Below are positions 59,851 through 64,000 of a DNA stretch of 64,000 bases, piece after piece. The notes below the pieces were generated by a model. It saw only the letters and a list, made by a program, of their open reading frames with translations, ran no database searches and had not been told where the DNA came from. Position 1 is the stretch's first letter, and every line of letters starts with the position of its first letter. The translations under genes and the position numbers were made by a program. The stretch is from Spirosoma sp. (GTDB lineage: Bacteria > Bacteroidota > Bacteroidia > Cytophagales > Spirosomataceae), in assembly GCF_026391055.1 (NCBI RefSeq), contig NZ_JAPLET010000014.1:1-64000 (forward strand), written 5' to 3'.

Positions 59851-61203
59851 TTAAAGTTTTCCGGAGTTCATGATGTCCTCGTTATTCATCAAAAAGGTGA
59901 GGGCTCTTCCGCCACCCGCTTCATTGATCTGCACTAGAATCCGTTTGTTATCGGGAATGGTGAATTTCTGGAAAGCGAGGACCTGTTCCATTTTCTGGTG
60001 TCCCGGTATGACCCGAATGCCATCATTGTGCACGTAGAAAGGAACAATCTCGGTTTCCTGAAACGTCGTTCGTTTCGCGATGGTCTTATCGACGATAAAA
60101 AAGCGCATGTAGTCAATATCGTAATTGATGTTTGACTTATTTTTCAATTGTAATTTGACGTACATGACGTTGTCTTTCACGTAAAAGCCACGAATGGTAG
60201 CCTCCATCAGATTTTCTGATACGCCTAGGTGACGAATCGTCCGCCGTTTGTGATTCACCTGATCGCAGTTGTACACCACTTCCGAAGCGGAGGCCCGAAT
60301 CCCCGAGAACTGAATAACGCCATCTTTGGCATTGAGGCCATTAATGAATTCTTCCGAATCTTCCCGCGATCCACCCACGCGGGCGGGGCCCTCCGATCCC
60401 ATTGTGTTCATGGCCAGGTTGAGCGCTAACAAGGCGGGTTGCTCGTTATAGTTGGCCACGAATGAATAGAATTTTCCATCGGTGGTAATAACGCTAAAAT
60501 TCGTTTCGTTAAAACCCACTTTACTGGCTTTCACCTTCAATACGTTCTCCACGTCGGACGCTTTGTCGGCAATAATATCGCGCGATCCCAGATCGACGGA
60601 TTTAATCGGCGTTGGGAAAATAATGGATATCGTCTTGTTATAGGGCAACTCTGTATAATACGATTTGACAACATTATAGTCTCGGATCGGTATGGCGGGT
60701 ACCCGCAGGGCGTGCGCATTATTATTGACAATGGTCATCTCGGCGAGGGGTGTATCATCAATCTGGCTGGCCGGAACGGCCTGATCATCGGCTTCCGGAA
60801 CGGGAGAGCGCGCCGACACGGATTTTGTATCCGATCTGGAAGGGGCGGCTATGAATCGTTTTTCGCTCGAGCTTGGCACCACTTTAGGCGTGCCAAGCGA
60901 GGGTAACGTATCCGGCTTCACCAGCTTAACGGAAGGCGTTGCCCCGGCCAGAGTTGTTGGCTTTTTGACCGGCGCTGTGGCCGTCGAGGCTGAAGGGCTT
61001 GTCAACAGACCCCGGCTGGGCAGAGCAGCCGTGAACGTATGGCGAAACGGGCGTCCAGTAGCGTAGGCTACGGTAGCAGGTTGACCGGGAGCCGAGACAG
61101 GCCGGTTAGTTCCTGCTGATTGAGCGGAAGCTCCGTTGGTTACCAACAGGCTGATACTGGTGAAGTAAATCAGGCCAATAGGTCGAAAAAAATAAGCGTT
61201 CAT
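59851..61203 (-). CDS. traN: Conjugative transfer protein TraN (DUF4138)
   Basis: 450 residues. Signal peptide (IGLIYFTSISLLVTNGASAQ), a Pro/Ser/Thr-rich linker of about 110 residues, and a C-terminal DUF4138 domain (YYTELPYNKTISIIFPTPIKS, LQLKNKSNINYDIDYMRFFI, KRTTFQETEIVPFY). TraN is a periplasmic/outer-membrane mating-pair component of Bacteroidetes systems. It follows traM with a 62-bp gap. Confidence 0.88.
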   Translation of the reverse strand: MNAYFFRPIGLIYFTSISLLVTNGASAQSAGTNRPVSAPGQPATVAYATGRPFRHTFTAALPSRGLLTSPSASTATAPVKKPTTLAGATPSVKLVKPDTLPSLGTPKVVPSSSEKRFIAAPSRSDTKSVSARSPVPEADDQAVPASQIDDTPLAEMTIVNNNAHALRVPAIPIRDYNVVKSYYTELPYNKTISIIFPTPIKSVDLGSRDIIADKASDVENVLKVKASKVGFNETNFSVITTDGKFYSFVANYNEQPALLALNLAMNTMGSEGPARVGGSREDSEEFINGLNAKDGVIQFSGIRASASEVVYNCDQVNHKRRTIRHLGVSENLMEATIRGFYVKDNVMYVKLQLKNKSNINYDIDYMRFFIVDKTIAKRTTFQETEIVPFYVHNDGIRVIPGHQKMEQVLAFQKFTIPDNKRILVQINEAGGGRALTFLMNNEDIMNSGKL

Positions 61204-61265
61204 AAAAAGTTTGGCGAATAAAGGTTAAACAAGGCTGGCCTTCAGGGACCAGCATCCGGCAGGGT

Positions 61266-62699
61266 TTACTGTTCCTTAATAATATTTTGAAGCATCTGTA
61301 ACTGCATTTGCTTTTCGGTTATCGGACTGGAGACCGGCATAATGGGTGGATTGCCTGGTGTACCGACGGAACCAGTACCCCCTTGTTCGGTGCGGTCGAC
61401 GGTACGCAGCAGTACGAAGTAATTGTTCTTAAGATAGGCCCGCTGCATTTGCGCTTTCCGCGCGAGACCTTGCTTTACCCCCTGGGTAATTTGCTGACCC
61501 GCCTGTAGTCCGGCTGATGTCAGAACGGCACTCGGCGACGAATTGACATAAAGCCCACCCCCCAGGCCACCTCCACCACTACTTTGCGCAACCTGCGCGG
61601 CCGTCTGTTTGGCCAGATCCAGATTCGTCATGTTTGGCACGTAAAGGCCAGCCATGCCATCCATATCGTACACCTGGATATTGGTTGGAAATAAACGATT
61701 CTGATACTGAATGGATCGAATCAATAAATTGATGCGTTGACCAGCGAACTGTCCCATACCATATAAAAGGGTATTGGCGGGTATAACGATACCTCGAATA
61801 TAAAGCGGTTCGAGCAGACGGATTTTGATGCGCGAGCCCATACTACTGATTTCCTGATCGCCATAAACCATCGCCCGAATGGTGCCTACTTCAGCGTCCA
61901 ACAACCGCTGCTGGGCTTTACGGGCATCTTCCGTGTACAAACCAAAAAAAGAATTGCGCCCGGTATAGTCACGGCCGGTTAACGAAGTGATCGGAACAGC
62001 CATACGCCCCTCCTCGTCGGTAACGACTTTAAGTGCTTTAGTTTTGTCCTGTTCCCGGGCTTCGCGCGTCGCCTTATCCTGTTTATATTCGGTTAATAGC
62101 CGTTCCAGCTTCGCCTGCTTGTCGAGTGCCATCTGCAACTTCGCTTTTTTATCAGCTTGTTCTTTAGCCTGCTGGGGCGAGGTGATGGGGGCATCGTCAT
62201 CGTCGAGACGGCTATCGGATTCCGCCAGCGGAAATGAAGAGGAGCCGCGGCTACCTGATGACCGGTGATTGACAACCTCGGGAAATGCGCCCGCGCTGGA
62301 CTGACTTCGCCGGGAAGGTCGATTGGTTTCGTAGACAGTTGAATCTAAGTGACTCATTGACCGGCTCGATGGGGTTTTGTAACGGCTTCCGTATACGTAT
62401 TCTTGTGCGTCCGGAATTCCCTGCATGTTCGATGCCTGTGGATTTTCACCCGGTGTGGAGGCACCCACGGCAGCTTCCGTCTGCAAATCCAGCTTGTTGG
62501 CTTTGCTTAAGGACGTATCGGTTTTGGCCGAGGGGACCCGGGTGTTGATTACCGAAGGTGTCTGCTGGGGCGCTTCTTTCTCGGGAGAAGAGGAAACAAC
62601 CCACAGAAAAGCCCCAACCAGGACTAAAAACACTGGGATACTCCACAGGAATCGTTTGTCCCCGAATAAATCTTTTAGTGATCGTTTTTGCGTTTCCAT
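61266..62699 (-). CDS. traM: Conjugative transfer protein TraM
   Basis: 477 residues. A single membrane helix near the start (FLWSIPVFLVLVGAFLWVV), a long disordered linker with a coiled-coil stretch (KEQADKKAKLQMALDKQ) and a VirB10-like C-terminal domain with RLLEPLYIRGIVIPANTLLYG and LFPTNIQVYDMDGMAGLY. It spans the periplasm like VirB10. Consistent with TraM (DUF3714) in length and order. Confidence 0.9.
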   Translation of the reverse strand: METQKRSLKDLFGDKRFLWSIPVFLVLVGAFLWVVSSSPEKEAPQQTPSVINTRVPSAKTDTSLSKANKLDLQTEAAVGASTPGENPQASNMQGIPDAQEYVYGSRYKTPSSRSMSHLDSTVYETNRPSRRSQSSAGAFPEVVNHRSSGSRGSSSFPLAESDSRLDDDDAPITSPQQAKEQADKKAKLQMALDKQAKLERLLTEYKQDKATREAREQDKTKALKVVTDEEGRMAVPITSLTGRDYTGRNSFFGLYTEDARKAQQRLLDAEVGTIRAMVYGDQEISSMGSRIKIRLLEPLYIRGIVIPANTLLYGMGQFAGQRINLLIRSIQYQNRLFPTNIQVYDMDGMAGLYVPNMTNLDLAKQTAAQVAQSSGGGGLGGGLYVNSSPSAVLTSAGLQAGQQITQGVKQGLARKAQMQRAYLKNNYFVLLRTVDRTEQGGTGSVGTPGNPPIMPVSSPITEKQMQLQMLQNIIKEQ

Positions 62700-62718
62700 T
62701 GTTGGTTTGAAATAAAGA

Positions 62719-63171
62719 CTAGTTCTTATTCTGTTGAGGGAGCTGGTCCGGACTACGGCGGGTCACGCCTGACCGGGCTTTCAAGTAGTCGGCTTTGTGA
62801 GTCGAATCACTGGACAATTCCCGTCGGGTAGTAGATTGACTTACATTGGCTTCCTTGGCCAATTGGCCAAGGGCTGGTACCAAAGCGGAGAGCGGGGGCA
62901 GTTGATAAAACAGGTAGAGCAACCGAATGAGCCAGAAAAGTCCAATCAGGCCAAAGAATAGCAGCACTTGCCGGCGACGCTGGCTAACTGACGTTTGGCC
63001 TTCCCAGCTTCGGATTCGAAGCGTGATCCACCTGGTTACCCAACTGGTCGCCAGGTGGTAGGAGTTGTTTAGTTTTCCAACCCATGGACTTGACAGCCAC
63101 CGGGGCTGAGGGGCTAGAGCGGTACCGGGTTCTAACGGATGCCCGTTACGGCGACGTATCGGCTGTCTCAT
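62719..63171 (-). CDS. TraL-position conjugative transfer protein
   Basis: 150 residues, very basic (RRRNGHPL, RIRSWEGQTSVSQRRRQ) with one membrane helix (LLFFGLIGLFWLIRLLYLFY). It overlaps traK by four bases and precedes traM, which is the traL slot; its sequence is not diagnostic. The tail DQLPQQNKN is polar. Confidence 0.6.
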   Translation of the reverse strand: MRQPIRRRNGHPLEPGTALAPQPRWLSSPWVGKLNNSYHLATSWVTRWITLRIRSWEGQTSVSQRRRQVLLFFGLIGLFWLIRLLYLFYQLPPLSALVPALGQLAKEANVSQSTTRRELSSDSTHKADYLKARSGVTRRSPDQLPQQNKN

Positions 63172-63812
63172 TGGTTACGGGTGATGGTCTGGATATCGGA
63201 ATTATCCAGCGGGTGAAACCGCTCAATCATAAAGCCATGCGGATTGCGATCGGTCCGCTGAACGTCGATTAGAAACCCTTCTACATCCAGATTACGGTAG
63301 GTGACGGTCGATTCCCGAACGAGTAGTTGTTTGCCTTTCGCTCGGAAATAATAGGGGCTTTGCGTCATATTAACCTGAATTGATTCCGGGTCAATCTCAA
63401 TCTTTTGGTGGACGTTGCCCTGTACCAAGTCTGAATAGTAGCCTTTTTCGGTAAAATCCTTGTGAAGCCTGACGACAGATTCATCGCCCAGGTAGGAAGC
63501 TTCTTCAATGGTCTTACGGATCTGCTGATTGTCGGGCTCCAGGTCAAAAAATAACCGTAAGAAAGTACGGACGTGGTCTTTGGCCTCTGCACTCCGGTTT
63601 ACATTGTGATCCTGAGCCAGCGCCAGCATGATGCTTTTGCCGTTTTCCATAACGTACACCCGGGAACGCGACTTCTCGGTGATATCGAACGCCCACCAGG
63701 CAATGCCGCTGGCCAGCAGGAGCGTACCCAAAATGACCGCAAACATGACGGTGCGGATCATCTTGAACGAGGTTTCAATGTTGTGTAATGATCTGAAATG
63801 AGGAGCTTCCAT
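63168..63812 (-). CDS. traK: Conjugative transfer protein TraK
   Basis: 214 residues. A membrane helix (MIRTVMFAVILGTLLLASG) near residue 18, then a periplasmic domain with YVMENGKSIMLALAQD, HVRTFLRLFFDLEPD and FMIERFHPLDN. This is the Bacteroidetes TraK (VirB8-like) pattern. It begins 28 bases after the traJ stop. Confidence 0.88.
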   Translation of the reverse strand: MEAPHFRSLHNIETSFKMIRTVMFAVILGTLLLASGIAWWAFDITEKSRSRVYVMENGKSIMLALAQDHNVNRSAEAKDHVRTFLRLFFDLEPDNQQIRKTIEEASYLGDESVVRLHKDFTEKGYYSDLVQGNVHQKIEIDPESIQVNMTQSPYYFRAKGKQLLVRESTVTYRNLDVEGFLIDVQRTDRNPHGFMIERFHPLDNSDIQTITRNQ

Positions 63813-63840
63813 AAACTTTTAGTAAGGAATAAGTGAATAT

Positions 63841-64000
63841 TTAAATCTTATTGAGCGTAGGCAGTTTGCTGTTCCATTCGCGGATTCGCTCGAACCCACC
63901 CGAAACACTGCGACCTGCACTTCGGGCAACGCCACCGCCAACGCCACCGACGCCACCCAGTACGCCCCCGCCCGCCTTGGCCCCGCCCAGCGTCTTGCTG
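63841..64000 (-). CDS. traJ: Conjugative transfer protein TraJ, C-terminal end (partial)
   Basis: The window edge cuts it. The stop is at 63841-63843, with an end NSKLPTLNKI after a Gly-rich stretch (GGVLGGVGGVGGGVARSAG). The order with traK downstream identifies traJ, the VirB6-like membrane protein. The Gly-rich tail itself is not diagnostic. Confidence 0.6.
   Translation of the reverse strand, partial: SKTLGGAKAGGGVLGGVGGVGGGVARSAGRSVSGGFERIREWNSKLPTLNKI

Noticed and set aside
1..64000. CRISPR array, tRNA or rRNA genes
   Set aside because: No regularly spaced repeats with unique spacers were seen; the repeated intergenic elements are irregularly spaced and separated by genes. No tRNA or rRNA-like sequence was noticed.

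Overview
The window looks like part of a large conjugative plasmid (or integrative conjugative element) of a Cytophagales bacterium, Spirosoma or a close relative. The grounds are: a Bacteroidetes-type tra operon (traJ-K-L-M-N-O-Q order), promoters with the Bacteroidetes TAnnTTTG-like -7 box, a PRTRC cassette, ParA, ArdC and SSB, and proteins that read as Spirosoma-like. The genus is my inference. I saw no rRNA, tRNA or CRISPR array.

Layout. 1-7614 is a metal and metalloid resistance block. It starts with an ars operon (arsM tail, arsC, arsN2, acr3, a metallophosphoesterase), then an ArsR-controlled mercury-uptake operon (merTP, a GDCCVFC protein, a YnfA-like membrane protein), then a MerR-controlled pair and a cation-efflux membrane protein. 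7732-9444 is a complete IS1182-type insertion sequence. 9738-21368 is a copper island: a CPH-type P-type ATPase, an AraC regulator with a heavy-metal domain, a CPC-type Cu(I) ATPase, a small HMA chaperone, three DUF305 proteins, and a multicopper oxidase fused to an outer-membrane barrel that is split by a -1 frameshift at an A7 run.

21562-34000 is a mosaic of a lone nuclease, DNA-damage genes and small unknowns. A umuDC operon here is decayed: UmuD carries Arg where the catalytic Lys should be, and umuC is split by a 2.35-kb group II intron and also has a deletion of about 10 nt. An intact dinB lies nearby. 33589-58758 is the plasmid backbone and accessory region: a LytTR protein and two PAPS-reductase-like proteins, a PRTRC ubiquitin-like cassette (E, C, F, B, ThiF, with no protein A), ParA and its partner, ArdC, SSB, a DUF932 protein, a pentapeptide-repeat protein and many unknown small genes. 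58818-64000 (minus strand) is the conjugation operon traQ-O-N-M-L-K-J, cut by the window edge.

The most unusual thing in the window is a regulatory module repeated 15 times between backbone genes at 33171-55430. Each copy has an ATAACAGGGGAAAAGG-like element; in 13 copies it starts exactly 73 or 74 bp upstream of a TATCTTTAG-type -7 box, in one copy 83 bp upstream, and in one the box is unclear. Many copies also follow a conserved ACTTCACCTnCTCA element just after the previous gene's terminator. This suggests one plasmid-wide regulon made of interchangeable gene cassettes, including the PRTRC operon, ardC, ssb and the DUF932 gene.
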